DNA from: a bacterium
Lineage (GTDB): Bacteria; Electryoneota; JAOADG01
NCBI GenBank assembly: GCA_026417415.1
Contig: JAOADG010000024.1
Span: forward strand, 1-64,000
DNA: 64,000 bases
Direction: 5' to 3'
Shown here: in pieces, positions 9,899-19,297 of the stretch
Layout of the letters: the number at the start of each line of letters is the position of its first letter
How positions within the stretch are numbered: the stretch's first letter is position 1
Position numbers and translations under genes: made by a program
Notes under the pieces: model-generated
What the model saw: only the letters and a program-made list of their open reading frames with translations
The model's database searches: none
Told to the model about the DNA's origin: nothing

Positions 9899-10098
9899 AG
9901 AAAAACCTCCGAAAAAAATGAGAAACTAAGCAAAATGGGATAGTTGTGAGTCAAAAAAAGAAATCAAGACAAAGCCATTTCGTCTTAAGTAAAAAGATAA
10001 GTTCTTAATCTGATAGAAACAAATTCAGGTTAGGTGTTAAGCAATTTCTTTTCAATAGTTTCGTTATTATCTTATTTTGTTGAGTTGTATGGGTTCTA

Positions 10099-11292
10099 AT
10101 GCTTAAGAAATTCATGAAAATTTCGTTTTCTTTACCAATAAAGTGGATGATATTCCTTTTCATTCTCATTCTTATGGGATGTGTTTCTAAAAAATACACA
10201 ATTGAAGGAAAATTAGTTGCACTTTCAAGTGATTCACCATTAGCCAATGTTCCTCTTAAAATTATTCACTTAACTGAAAATAGTTCATTTATCGTAGTAA
10301 CTGATTCTGATGGTAAATTTACTACAGAAAAAGTTCCCATAGGTAAATACAGAATTGAATCTGCCGACTCAACGGCATATTTGGTCTCTATAGATACTTT
10401 TGAGATTACAAAGAAATCCTCTCTTACCGTGAACCGTGGAACGATTCGTGGGCTTGTTGCACCGCCTAAAGTCGGTCTATTCGCTTGGATAAAAGGAATT
10501 TGGAGAGAGCTCGGTGGTGTTTTGATTTACGGTGATGTGATTGCCATTAGTATGAAAGAAGCAAGAAACGCGCTTTCTGTTCCAGAATCAGCATCATTGT
10601 TGGCTTACTTTCCCAAGCGTGAATGGAAAAAAAATAATGGAATCGATTGGGTGATGGCGGTATCTTCTGATTCTGTGATTCGATTAGGAGAAGGAAAATT
10701 AAACGAACAAACACCTGAGAATGAACCTAAAACCATGGACCCCTATTCCTTTCGTGATTGGAATTTACCAGGTGTGTATCCATTACGTGGCCCCAACTTT
10801 GCAAACCTGTATGCGATCGTTGAACCGTTATTGCCTAACGATGAGGGAGCAAAATATCGCATATATCCTTTTTGGGTCATGTCACCACTCTCATCCGATC
10901 CAATCACACAATTCAATCAATCGGGTAACATTGGGACTATTCAAACTCAAAAAACGATCATCCAAGGTTCCATTTTGGATAGTGCTGTTCAAATGGATAT
11001 TTATCAACGTGCACTACGTTCGGCATTAGCCGCCTTAAATCTCCTTACCACTCCCATTCCGCAAGATACAGTTGCTGTAAAGATTGAGGAGAATGCACCC
11101 CATCAAAATCGTTTTACACAGGAACAGATTAATCGTTGGCGCGAAATGTTACGAAATTCAAGAACCGACAAAGATACTTTTCGCAGAAGACAACTATGGC
11201 GTGCGATACGAGATAGTGCAGAAGGTACAGATGTTGCAATGGAGGCAGATCGTTTATTGATGAGAGACATCAACAATTTACCACTTAAGTAA
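10099..11292 (+). CDS. Lipoprotein with carboxypeptidase-regulatory-like domain, function unknown
   Basis: This 397-aa protein has a clear lipobox (LMGC, C28) after a hydrophobic signal, so it is a membrane-anchored lipoprotein. Residues about 34-105 form a carboxypeptidase-regulatory-like beta-sandwich (TDSDGKFTTEKVPIGKY). I do not recognise the rest; it has a WIKGIWRELGG segment and a charged C-terminal helix. The ATG at 10099 is preceded only by GGG at 10091-10093, so a start at 10114 is possible. The next gene encodes another lipoprotein, starting 72 bases downstream on the same strand; the two may act together in the envelope. Confidence 0.7.
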   Translation: MLKKFMKISFSLPIKWMIFLFILILMGCVSKKYTIEGKLVALSSDSPLANVPLKIIHLTENSSFIVVTDSDGKFTTEKVPIGKYRIESADSTAYLVSIDTFEITKKSSLTVNRGTIRGLVAPPKVGLFAWIKGIWRELGGVLIYGDVIAISMKEARNALSVPESASLLAYFPKREWKKNNGIDWVMAVSSDSVIRLGEGKLNEQTPENEPKTMDPYSFRDWNLPGVYPLRGPNFANLYAIVEPLLPNDEGAKYRIYPFWVMSPLSSDPITQFNQSGNIGTIQTQKTIIQGSILDSAVQMDIYQRALRSALAALNLLTTPIPQDTVAVKIEENAPHQNRFTQEQINRWREMLRNSRTDKDTFRRRQLWRAIRDSAEGTDVAMEADRLLMRDINNLPLK

Positions 11293-11364
11293 ATCAAATC
11301 ACTTAGTAGGAAAAAACATTTATTTCGTATATTGTAAATCGGTAAAACATAGGAGATTGCTTTC

Positions 11365-12522
11365 GTGAGAAAAAAAATCATTCTTTTCATACTATTGTTT
11401 TCTTTGGTTCTCTTTTTGTTGAGTTGTTCTTCGCAATCTTCAGCAGAACGTGAATTTCATACATTGGTTGGCAAGGTAGAAAAAATCAATGTTGAGTTAA
11501 GAAACAAACATTCTAAATTGATGGAGCAAATTAGAGAATTCAACAAAAAGCATCCCGATATCGTGATTGACACCTTAGCAAAATCGGTTTACGGTTTATC
11601 GGATGAAGAATCAAAAATTTTAGCAGAAAGAATTAAACAAGAACAAGACATCACAACCAAAGGGCTACTTTCTGAAATCGTTGCATTGAACAAGCAGATA
11701 GAAGAGTTAAACAAAAAGATGGAGGAAATGAGCGAAGCACTTCCACCGCCCCATGTGGTTGCGAAAGGCGAATCGCATTTCCAAATTTGTTTAGATTATT
11801 TAACTAAAGAAGCAGGTTTTTCAAAAGACAGTGCAATCGCAGTATTAGAAAAAGTAGCACAATTTGACGAACTAATTCCCGGTTTTTATGTATGGCATTT
11901 TATTGATAAAAAAACGGGGACTTATTTAACGACGGTTACTCAAGGGGAAGCCAAAATTTCACCCAATCAACTCAAGCGTATCACCAAACGAAAAATCGCA
12001 CAAGAACGTCAAGCGTTGCTTCAATCAAAATCTGAATTAGAAGCACAAGTAGCGGAATTAGAACAAAGAAAACAAAAACTGCAACGCCAGTTGGAAGCAA
12101 TGGGTAAAGAACTCGGTGAGACCCAAGAACAGGTTCGTACCGTCACTGCAGAAAAAGAAAAAGTCACTCAAGAACGTGAAGAACTCCAAACACGTTTGAA
12201 TACTATGTACTATACCGTTGGTAGCGAAACAGAACTGAAAAAATCTGGTGCATTGAAACGCCCCTTTTTAGGAAAGTTAAAAGAAGCTGATCTACAAAAA
12301 GTAGAGTACTCGAAATCTCAAGATTTATCTAAAACAAATATCGTTTGGATACGTGCAGAAGATGTACGACTAAATGCCATCCAAAAGGTAACTGTTTATC
12401 CTACGGCGATGTATCAAATCAATCGGGATTACAAAGTGACTATTGAAGGCAAACAAGCCAAAGTTGAAATCATTAACCTTGATCGTTTCAAAGGCGCAAA
12501 CGTAATTTTTGCTGTTCAATAA
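11365..12522 (+). CDS. Coiled-coil lipoprotein with a LysM-like segment
   Basis: This 385-aa lipoprotein (lipobox LLSC, C21) has coiled coils at about 25-125 and, very strongly, 208-285 (Q/E/K-rich heptads). Between them a segment starting VVAKGESHFQI resembles a LysM motif and is followed by a conserved-looking LIPGFYVWHF and TQGEAKISPNQL. The C-terminal 110 residues (YYTVGSETELKKSG onward) form a beta-rich domain similar in pattern to Bacteroidota collagen-binding (Cbp1-like) coiled-coil lipoproteins. GTG start with AGGAGA at 11351-11356. It is probably an envelope spacer or peptidoglycan-linked protein; this is inference. A strong terminator follows. Confidence 0.72.
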   Translation: MRKKIILFILLFSLVLFLLSCSSQSSAEREFHTLVGKVEKINVELRNKHSKLMEQIREFNKKHPDIVIDTLAKSVYGLSDEESKILAERIKQEQDITTKGLLSEIVALNKQIEELNKKMEEMSEALPPPHVVAKGESHFQICLDYLTKEAGFSKDSAIAVLEKVAQFDELIPGFYVWHFIDKKTGTYLTTVTQGEAKISPNQLKRITKRKIAQERQALLQSKSELEAQVAELEQRKQKLQRQLEAMGKELGETQEQVRTVTAEKEKVTQEREELQTRLNTMYYTVGSETELKKSGALKRPFLGKLKEADLQKVEYSKSQDLSKTNIVWIRAEDVRLNAIQKVTVYPTAMYQINRDYKVTIEGKQAKVEIINLDRFKGANVIFAVQ

Positions 12523-12545
12523 CATTGTTGTAACTTTACGAAATG

Positions 12546-12572
12546 AAACAGGGGATTTGTCCCCTGTTTTTT
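12546..12572 (+). terminator. Rho-independent terminator
   Basis: Stem AAACAGGGG (12546-12554) and CCCCTGTTT (12561-12569) with a 6-base loop, ending in a run of six T. It separates the coiled-coil lipoprotein gene from the cyclophilin gene. Confidence 0.88.
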
Positions 12573-12595
12573 ACAATCGTTTATAGGAGTGAAAA

Positions 12596-13315
12596 ATGAA
12601 TCATTTATTGAAAATACTCGTAGTAATCGTGCTTACAATCCATATGGGCTGTAAAGCCAAGCCGAAAGAGGAATCAAAAATGAACGAACCCAAACAAGCA
12701 AGCACCCAAGAACAAACCATTCAAAAAAACGAACCTTTTGAAGTCACTAAAATTAGCAAGATTGAAGCACCTGCCAATCAAATGCCAAAGTCCGACTCGG
12801 TTGCTATTATTGATGTGGAAAATTATGGGAGAATAGTCATTGGTTTCTTTCCTAATAAAGCACCTGAGCATGTGAAGAATTTTATCAAATTGGCAAAAGA
12901 AGGTTTTTACAATGGATGTACATTCCATCGGATCATTCCAGGTTTTATGATTCAAGGAGGTGATCCTAACAGTAAAGACGATGATCCTACCAATGATGGG
13001 ATGGGTGGTCCGCCACATCGTTTGAAAGCAGAATTTAATGATTTGAAGCATTTACCCGGTACTTTATCTATGGCAAGAACTATGGATCCTAACAGTGCCG
13101 GAAGTCAATTCTTTATTATGCACAAAGCAGCACCCCATTTAGATAAACAGTACTCAATCTTTGGGCAGGTACTAAGTGGAATGGATGTAGTGGATAAAAT
13201 TGCAAATGCTCCACGCGGTTCAAATGATAATCCTTTTGCAATGGATAGCCCAAAAAGACAGAAAATAATCATGAAAGTTCATATCGTACCGTGGTCAGAA
13301 GTAGTTCCAGAATAA
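12596..13315 (+). CDS. Cyclophilin-type peptidyl-prolyl isomerase, probable lipoprotein
   Basis: This 239-aa protein catalyses cis-trans isomerisation of proline bonds in secreted proteins. The N-terminus is hydrophobic and ends in HMGC (C19). That is a slightly non-canonical lipobox, but the +1 region (KAKPKEES) is a typical lipoprotein tether. The cyclophilin domain spans about 66-235, with FHRIIPGFMIQGGD, AGSQFFI and the closing VDKIA block all intact, including the FHR catalytic arginine. TAGGAG lies 6 bases before the ATG. Strong terminators lie on both sides, so it is a single-gene unit. Confidence 0.92.
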   Translation: MNHLLKILVVIVLTIHMGCKAKPKEESKMNEPKQASTQEQTIQKNEPFEVTKISKIEAPANQMPKSDSVAIIDVENYGRIVIGFFPNKAPEHVKNFIKLAKEGFYNGCTFHRIIPGFMIQGGDPNSKDDDPTNDGMGGPPHRLKAEFNDLKHLPGTLSMARTMDPNSAGSQFFIMHKAAPHLDKQYSIFGQVLSGMDVVDKIANAPRGSNDNPFAMDSPKRQKIIMKVHIVPWSEVVPE

Positions 13316-13323
13316 GATGAAAG

Positions 13324-13349
13324 AAAAGGGGCGTAAATGCCCCTTTTCA
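13324..13349 (+). terminator. Hairpin terminator after the cyclophilin gene
   Basis: A perfect 10-bp stem, GAAAAGGGGC (13324-13333) and GCCCCTTTTC (13340-13349), with a 6-base loop. The T run is inside the stem end, so efficiency is uncertain. Confidence 0.7.
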
Positions 13350-13362
13350 TTCCCTACGATCT

Positions 13363-14145
13363 ATGAAACATAAACCTTTAAGCAAACAAGCGCAAAAAGA
13401 AACCACCTCGTTGCTTGTTAAAAAATATCGACTTCAAAAAAATCAGACCTTAGCTGAAGGGTCTGTAGTTGTTAAAGAAGCACTAAATTCCAACTGGGTA
13501 ATCCATAAGATTATTGTTACTCAATCATGGCTTAAAACCAAAGAAACCCATGAACTTTTCCCACTTTTTTCAAAAAGAGGAGTGATATTCGAAACCATTG
13601 AGGATGAATTTGCAAAAAAAATTAGTGATTTGAAAACTCCTCCCCATGTATTTGCTATTCTTTCCCCTCCTGAAACTCAGAATGTCCCCAATCAGGGTTT
13701 GATTATAGCATTGGATCGGATCGCAGATCCAAACAATTTAGGAGCGATAGCAAGAAATGCTGTATTCTTCGGGGTTCAACAGATATGGCTCTCCGAAAAT
13801 TGCGTAGATTACCTTAATCCGAAAGCGATAAGAAGTTCAATGGGTGGCCTTTTTCATTTATCAATTACGGTTCAGAAATCTTTAGCGAATGCTTTAGTGG
13901 AAGCGAAAAAAAAGGGGAAAAAAATTGTCGTAGCAGATGCTAATCAAGGGACCAATGAAACCAATTTAGTTCAACCGAATCAAACTATCTTAGTTCTCGG
14001 AAGTGAATCTCAAGGTGTAACCAATTCTATTCTTGAAATTGCTGATATACGATGGAAAATTTCACCTTTAGGGCGTGATCTATCCTTAAATGTCGCTGCG
14101 ACGTCTGCGATTTTGTTAGATCGTTTACTGTCTAAATACCAATAA
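13363..14145 (+). CDS. TrmH/SpoU family RNA 2'-O-methyltransferase
   Basis: This 260-aa protein has an N-terminal substrate-binding domain (about 10-95) and a SPOUT knot methyltransferase domain (about 110-258). The three SpoU motifs are present: DPNNLGAIAR (N125, G127, R131), the LVLGSESQGV loop and the SAM-binding knot ISPLGRDLSLNVAA. Proteins of this size and layout methylate ribose 2'-OH in 23S rRNA (RlmB/TsnR type) or tRNA; the exact site cannot be told. It converges with the minus-strand zinc-ribbon gene with only one base between their stop codons. Confidence 0.88.
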   Translation: MKHKPLSKQAQKETTSLLVKKYRLQKNQTLAEGSVVVKEALNSNWVIHKIIVTQSWLKTKETHELFPLFSKRGVIFETIEDEFAKKISDLKTPPHVFAILSPPETQNVPNQGLIIALDRIADPNNLGAIARNAVFFGVQQIWLSENCVDYLNPKAIRSSMGGLFHLSITVQKSLANALVEAKKKGKKIVVADANQGTNETNLVQPNQTILVLGSESQGVTNSILEIADIRWKISPLGRDLSLNVAATSAILLDRLLSKYQ

Positions 14146-14146
14146 A

Positions 14147-14353
14147 TTAACCTAATCGCTTTACCGCATCTCGTACTGCTTCTACAATGGTTTCACGAGT
14201 AGGTGTGATGCCTAAAATGCTTTTACAATTGGAACAGCGTACAATAGCCACGGTAAATGCACCACCACTGGATGGTAGGTTACGAGCTTCTGATTCAATC
14301 CCGTGATTTTCTTTACAAAATGGACATATGCCTGTAAGGGGTAAACTAAACAT
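14147..14353 (-). CDS. Small zinc-ribbon-like protein
   Basis: This 68-aa protein has two CxxC knuckles (C10/C13 in CPFC, C40/C43 in CSNC), which suggests a zinc ribbon, and an amphipathic C-terminal helix (ETIVEAVRDAVKRLG). An AAGG lies before the ATG. It lies 12 bases downstream of the Sua5 gene and is probably co-transcribed with it. I do not recognise a named family. The CxxC spacing and good start signal favour a real gene over a chance frame. Confidence 0.65.
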   Translation of the reverse strand: MFSLPLTGICPFCKENHGIESEARNLPSSGGAFTVAIVRCSNCKSILGITPTRETIVEAVRDAVKRLG

Positions 14354-14365
14354 ACAAATCCTTTC

Positions 14366-15328
14366 TTAATGGGACGATGCACGTTCTAAACGGTCATTGA
14401 TCGCACGGCCAATACCGATGTTAGGAACTTTGATTGCCACCACCAATGGCAACTCCAATGTATCCAATTCGTGTAATATAGAAAAAAATTGTTTTGCCAT
14501 CTCTTGTAAATCGTTGGTTGAAGAAAGAATACGTGTAACCATTTGATGATCATCAAGAAACTTGAATTCCATTGGACTTGGTAAAAGAAGTCCGAATCGT
14601 TTTGGTAATGGTAGTGTTTTCAAATCATTCAAATTTTCTATTACCATAAGAGGCGTATTCGGCGAATAGTGATGTTTGAGTTGACCGGGTGATTTGGGAT
14701 TAGATGAAGCCACGATATCTTCTTGTACTTTTCCTAAAACCGCTTCAATTGCCTCAGTGCTTATACCACCGCGTCTTAAAATAGTTGGCGGTTCTGTGGT
14801 GATATCCAAAATGGTTGATTCGATTCCCACACTACTGGATGGTCCTTTCAGAATGAAAACACGATCACCAAAATTTTTAAATACATGTTCAAAATGTGTA
14901 GGAGATAATTTTCCAAACAAATTGGCAGAAGGTGCTGCAACAGGACCACCAAATTCTTGTAACAAAAGTTGAGCAATATCATTTGCAGGGATTCGGATAG
15001 CCACAGTATCTAAGCCAGAGGTGACTAAATCCGGTATGATGGGCTTTTTTTTACAAACTAAAGATAAGGGACCAGGTAGAAAATGTTTAGCTAATGTGTT
15101 TACCAGTTCTTCTTGAAATTCAGCATAATCGCTCATTTGATTCACATTTTGTAGATGCACAATAAGTGGATCAAATTTTGGCCGTTGTTTGAGTTCAAAG
15201 ATCTTTAGGACAGCATTAGGATTAAGAGCATCAGCCCCCAAACCATAAACTGTTTCGGTGGGAAAAGCGACCACTTCACCTTGTCGTAATAAATGTGCAG
15301 CATAAACAATGTCTGAATAAATACGCAT
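14366..15328 (-). CDS. tsaC: L-threonylcarbamoyladenylate synthase (Sua5/TsaC)
   Basis: This 320-aa protein makes threonylcarbamoyl-AMP from threonine, bicarbonate and ATP, the first step of the t6A37 modification of ANN-decoding tRNAs. The YrdC domain covers about 5-200, with FPTETVYGLG, the KxR motif (K48, R50) and SxN (S134, N136). It is followed by the Sua5-specific C-terminal domain (about 215-320), whose linker HHYSPNTPL is characteristic. The length is that of Sua5 rather than the short TsaC/YrdC. The small zinc-ribbon gene follows. Confidence 0.93.
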   Translation of the reverse strand: MRIYSDIVYAAHLLRQGEVVAFPTETVYGLGADALNPNAVLKIFELKQRPKFDPLIVHLQNVNQMSDYAEFQEELVNTLAKHFLPGPLSLVCKKKPIIPDLVTSGLDTVAIRIPANDIAQLLLQEFGGPVAAPSANLFGKLSPTHFEHVFKNFGDRVFILKGPSSSVGIESTILDITTEPPTILRRGGISTEAIEAVLGKVQEDIVASSNPKSPGQLKHHYSPNTPLMVIENLNDLKTLPLPKRFGLLLPSPMEFKFLDDHQMVTRILSSTNDLQEMAKQFFSILHELDTLELPLVVAIKVPNIGIGRAINDRLERASSH

Positions 15329-15519
15329 GGGAAAAGCATTTTCGTTTCAATTATCTGCAATAGTTAAATACTATTGAATCTATTATCCTTTTACTCTACG
15401 AACTTAAAATGATAGACAAAATGAAACAAGAAGAAACCAAATGCTATTTTATTCTTTAGTCATTTTCCGACACGAATCAAAAAATAAAAGTGCAGAGTAG
15501 TTTCTAACCTACAATCCGA

Positions 15520-16305
15520 TTATACCTTATGAAACCGGTTGATGAGCATTTCACCGCCGTTTGGACAAGGTGCAATTTGAAAGTCAAAAAATAAATTTGG
15601 TGCAATGTGTTGTAAATTTTTGAAAACTAAAATGGCTAACTTCCGTATTTCGGGTTCAGCACCTTCACTTCCACGTAACTCAAGAAAATGTCGCCAAGCA
15701 CGTGCATTTGCAGTAACAACGATTTTGGTCTCCGTGGCGTTTGGTAAAACACTTCGGGCGGCTTGTCTTGCTAATTTTCGTTTATCTGTTTTAGTTAGGT
15801 CAGGACGTTCTTTGTCAATTTTTTCAGTGATTGCTTTAGAAAGATGAATATAAGCCGCTTGAGCAGATTCTATCGCTTTTTCAAAAATACGAAAAAGTTC
15901 TGGATCCTCTGCAATGATGTCTGGGACAACAAATTCAGTTTCAGATTCATCTACATAACGTTGTGACAATTGGGAGTATCCAAAACCTGCTCGATGTCTA
16001 ACCAATTCGTGCGTTAAGGAGCGTGAAACTCCTGTGAAAAGAAACGTAAAAGAAGCATGCTCCAGGACCGATCCGTGTGCACTATCAAGGATATGTTCCA
16101 GATATTCTTTGTTCGTTTTACGTCCTTGTTTATTGCCAAAAGATTGATAACAGATTCGACCTGAAAATTCAGACAATTTTTCTGCATCAGAGGTGGCATC
16201 AGTATTCCATGAATCTGCTTCTTTTTCCAAAAAATCTTGAATGTTGGCTTGATGTAAACTGCTAAACGCAATTAGCCGAACGCGAGGTACTTGGTTAAAT
16301 TTCAC
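15520..16305 (-). CDS. thyX: Flavin-dependent thymidylate synthase ThyX
   Basis: This 261-aa enzyme methylates dUMP to dTMP using methylene-tetrahydrofolate, NADPH and FAD. The ThyX signature is at R103-H104-R105 with S114 (RHRAGFGYSQLSQRY). There are eight residues between RHR and the serine, the longer of the two spacings known for the family. Start is GTG with AGGAG six bases upstream. No thyA is seen in this window. The 190-base gap to tsaC shows no clear signal. Confidence 0.94.
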   Translation of the reverse strand: MKFNQVPRVRLIAFSSLHQANIQDFLEKEADSWNTDATSDAEKLSEFSGRICYQSFGNKQGRKTNKEYLEHILDSAHGSVLEHASFTFLFTGVSRSLTHELVRHRAGFGYSQLSQRYVDESETEFVVPDIIAEDPELFRIFEKAIESAQAAYIHLSKAITEKIDKERPDLTKTDKRKLARQAARSVLPNATETKIVVTANARAWRHFLELRGSEGAEPEIRKLAILVFKNLQHIAPNLFFDFQIAPCPNGGEMLINRFHKV

Positions 16306-16429
16306 AGATGCTCCTAAAAACGATTTAGAAGAAAAATAAACTTTGGTGAAACCAATTTATAGAATGGAATCGAAATTGTAAATCGTTTAAAAAGTGAACT
16401 AACTTAAATAAAGAAATCAAAGGACGAAA

Positions 16430-19231
16430 ATGAAACGACTCATGCTCATTGATGCAATGGCTTCCCTTTATCGCAGTTACTTTGCCATGGCAAAAAATCC
16501 TCTTACTGATGCACGTGGAATGAACGTTGCCGCATTATTTGGATTTATGAATACACTCTTATCACTTCTTGAAAAAGAAAAACCTGATTTTTTAGCCGTA
16601 TGTACAGATTCTTCTGAACCTACTTTCCGACATCAAATGTTTTCTGAATATAAAGCAACTCGTGATGTAATGCCGGATGAATTACAGCTTCAAGTACCAT
16701 ACCTATACAATTTACTGAAGGCAATGAATATCAAAGTTTTACAATCACAAGGTTATGAAGCGGACGACATTATCGCAACCATCGTCAATCTACTACCGAA
16801 ACATGAATGGGAAATCATTATTGTTTCGGGTGATAAAGATTTGGTCCAGTTGTTACAAGACAATGTCCGAATCCTGTCACCCGATAGAAAAACAGCTGGC
16901 GTATGGAATGAGGTGACGAAAGAAAAAGTAATTGAAAAGTTTGGAGTACCACCAGAACAATTGAAAGATTGGTTAGCCATTGTCGGAGATACCAGCGATA
17001 ATGTTCCGGGCATACCCAAGTTAGGACCCAAAGCAGCAACAGACCTACTGAAACAATACGGTAATTTAGAAAACATTCTTCAAAATGCACATACCATTGA
17101 CAAAAAAGGTTGGAAAGAAACCCTATTAGAAAATGTTGAACAAGCGAAACTTTCTAAATCGTTAGTAGAATTGGTTGCTAATGTTCCTCTTGAAATTTCC
17201 CCAACAGAACTTACTTTTGGACCTTTTAGCGGTGACGAACTTAGAGATCAATTAAACAAACTTGGTTTTCGTTCTATCTTAAAAAAGGTAATGTGCAATG
17301 AGAGTTCGTCTCATCAAGAACAAAGAAATTATCAACTGATTACTACGATTTCCCAGTTGGATGAAGTAATCCAACAGCTGGAACAGGCAAATATCGCAGC
17401 CATTGATACTGAAACCACAAGTGCAGATCCTAACCGTGCAATCTTAGTAGCAATTTCAATAAGTGTGAATGAAAGGCAAGGGTGGTGCATTCACCTTCCT
17501 TCTTTTCAAAATGAGAATCTTGGTCAACAACATGCTTCAAATGAAAACTTTTTAGAAGCACTTTTCCAAGAAAATTATGAAGCGGTAAAAATTGACCCAT
17601 CTGATCCGTATCCTGCACAAAGATTGGTTTTAACCAAATTAAAACCTTGGTTGGAAAACGAATCCAAACTTAAATGTGGTCAAAACATCAAGTATGACCA
17701 CATTGTACTTTCTCGCGCTGGAATAGAGGTAAAAGGATGGGCAGCGGATACAATGTTAATGAGTTATCTTATAGATCCCCTAAGTAGAAGTCACGGCTTG
17801 GATGTTCTTTCGCAAAAGTATTTATCCTTACCAAAAATTCCGATTACTGCTTTACTCAATAGCGGAAAATCACCAAAGACAATGGACCAAGTACCTAAGG
17901 AGTTGTTGGTCAATTATGCTTGTGAAGATGCGGATTACACCAGAAGATTATTTTTCATTCTTAAAGAAAAACTAATTGAACAGGATTTGCAGAAACTGCA
18001 TGATGAAATAGAATTGCCATTGGCTTTAGTATTAGCGAAAATGGAAATTGTAGGGATAAAAGTTGATCGAGAGGTACTAAAAAAATTATCTATTGAGTTT
18101 TCTCAAGAACAAAAAGAACTGGAAAAAGAAATTTTTAGATTGGTTGGTCATCCATTCAACCTATCCAGTCCTATTCAGTTATCAAAAGTACTATTTGAAG
18201 AATTACAATTAAAACCAGTTAAAAAAACAAAAACGGGTTATTCTACCAATGAAGAGGTTTTAGAAAAATTAGCAGAACTCGATCCCACTGTACCAGTGCC
18301 CAAACTATTACTGCGCTACAGAATGTTAGCAAAATTATTAAACACTTACATTGATGCTTTACCAAAAATTATCCATCCGATTACTCAAAGAGTTCATACC
18401 AACTTTAACCAAGCAGTGACCGCAACAGGACGATTGTCCAGTACAGAACCAAATCTGCAAAACATACCAATTCGAACGGAAGAAGGTGCAAAAATTAGGA
18501 CAGCATTTGTCGCTGGATATCCGAATTGGAAATTGATTTCTGCAGATTATTCTCAAATTGAATTAAGAATAATGGCACATTTATCCCAAGATGAGACCTT
18601 AATTCAAGCATTTCATCAAGGACAAGACATTCATACCTTAACCGCATCAAAAGTGTACAATGTACCCATTGAAGAAGTTACTCCAGCCATGAGGCGAAGT
18701 GCGAAAGCTGTGAATTTTGGGATGATATACGGTCAAACCGATTTTGGTCTATCTACTACCTTGGATATTCCATTAGAAGAGGCACAATCCTTTCGCAATC
18801 AGTATTTCCAAACATATCCCGGTGTGCAAGAATACATGCAGAAAACCATTGCTTTTGCTCGAGAAAAAAATTATGTACAGACCATGTTTAATCGTAAAAG
18901 GGCTATCCCTGAGATCAATTCTGATCAAAGAGTTGCCAGAGAGTTTGCAGAGCGTACTGCCATCAATACACCTATACAAGGAACTGCTGCAGATATAATC
19001 AAAGTTGCAATGATACGATTGGACCAAGCATTTGAAAAAGAGCGAAAACAAAATGGATTGAAAGCACAACTTCTCTTGCAAGTACATGACGAATTGCTTT
19101 TTGAAGCCCCGTCAGAGGAGATTGAATGGGTGACGAAAATGGTAAAAGAGTGTATGGAAAATGTAATTGAATTATCAGTCCCCTTGGTTGTGGACATTGG
19201 AATAGGCAATAATTGGTTGGAAGCACATTAA
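16430..19231 (+). CDS. polA: DNA polymerase I
   Basis: This 933-aa enzyme performs repair and Okazaki-fragment processing. Domains are an N-terminal 5'-3' nuclease (about 1-290, with YEADDIIATI and a helix-hairpin-helix, GDTSDNVPGIPKLGPKAA), a 3'-5' exonuclease (about 310-510) and a family A polymerase (about 530-933). The proofreading residues are intact: DTET, NIKYD and the YACED of Exo III. Polymerase motifs A (SADYSQIELR), B (RRSAKAVNFGMIYG) and C (QVHDELLFE) are complete. AAGGAC lies before the ATG. Convergent with nothing; the next gene follows on the same strand after 66 bases. Confidence 0.97.
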   Translation: MKRLMLIDAMASLYRSYFAMAKNPLTDARGMNVAALFGFMNTLLSLLEKEKPDFLAVCTDSSEPTFRHQMFSEYKATRDVMPDELQLQVPYLYNLLKAMNIKVLQSQGYEADDIIATIVNLLPKHEWEIIIVSGDKDLVQLLQDNVRILSPDRKTAGVWNEVTKEKVIEKFGVPPEQLKDWLAIVGDTSDNVPGIPKLGPKAATDLLKQYGNLENILQNAHTIDKKGWKETLLENVEQAKLSKSLVELVANVPLEISPTELTFGPFSGDELRDQLNKLGFRSILKKVMCNESSSHQEQRNYQLITTISQLDEVIQQLEQANIAAIDTETTSADPNRAILVAISISVNERQGWCIHLPSFQNENLGQQHASNENFLEALFQENYEAVKIDPSDPYPAQRLVLTKLKPWLENESKLKCGQNIKYDHIVLSRAGIEVKGWAADTMLMSYLIDPLSRSHGLDVLSQKYLSLPKIPITALLNSGKSPKTMDQVPKELLVNYACEDADYTRRLFFILKEKLIEQDLQKLHDEIELPLALVLAKMEIVGIKVDREVLKKLSIEFSQEQKELEKEIFRLVGHPFNLSSPIQLSKVLFEELQLKPVKKTKTGYSTNEEVLEKLAELDPTVPVPKLLLRYRMLAKLLNTYIDALPKIIHPITQRVHTNFNQAVTATGRLSSTEPNLQNIPIRTEEGAKIRTAFVAGYPNWKLISADYSQIELRIMAHLSQDETLIQAFHQGQDIHTLTASKVYNVPIEEVTPAMRRSAKAVNFGMIYGQTDFGLSTTLDIPLEEAQSFRNQYFQTYPGVQEYMQKTIAFAREKNYVQTMFNRKRAIPEINSDQRVAREFAERTAINTPIQGTAADIIKVAMIRLDQAFEKERKQNGLKAQLLLQVHDELLFEAPSEEIEWVTKMVKECMENVIELSVPLVVDIGIGNNWLEAH

Positions 19232-19297
19232 CAAGTTTGCATTTTACTACTTCTGCATTTACGTTATTAAAAACTATCCTATGAAAAAGGAGATATT

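Noticed and set aside
10005-10247. 80-codon minus-strand frame at the start of the regulatory-like lipoprotein gene
   Set aside because: It overlaps the promoter and signal-peptide region of a gene with a clear lipobox; no domain or ribosome site.
12674-13051. 125-codon minus-strand frame inside the cyclophilin gene
   Set aside because: It overlaps the cyclophilin catalytic motifs in antisense; no ribosome site and no recognisable domain.
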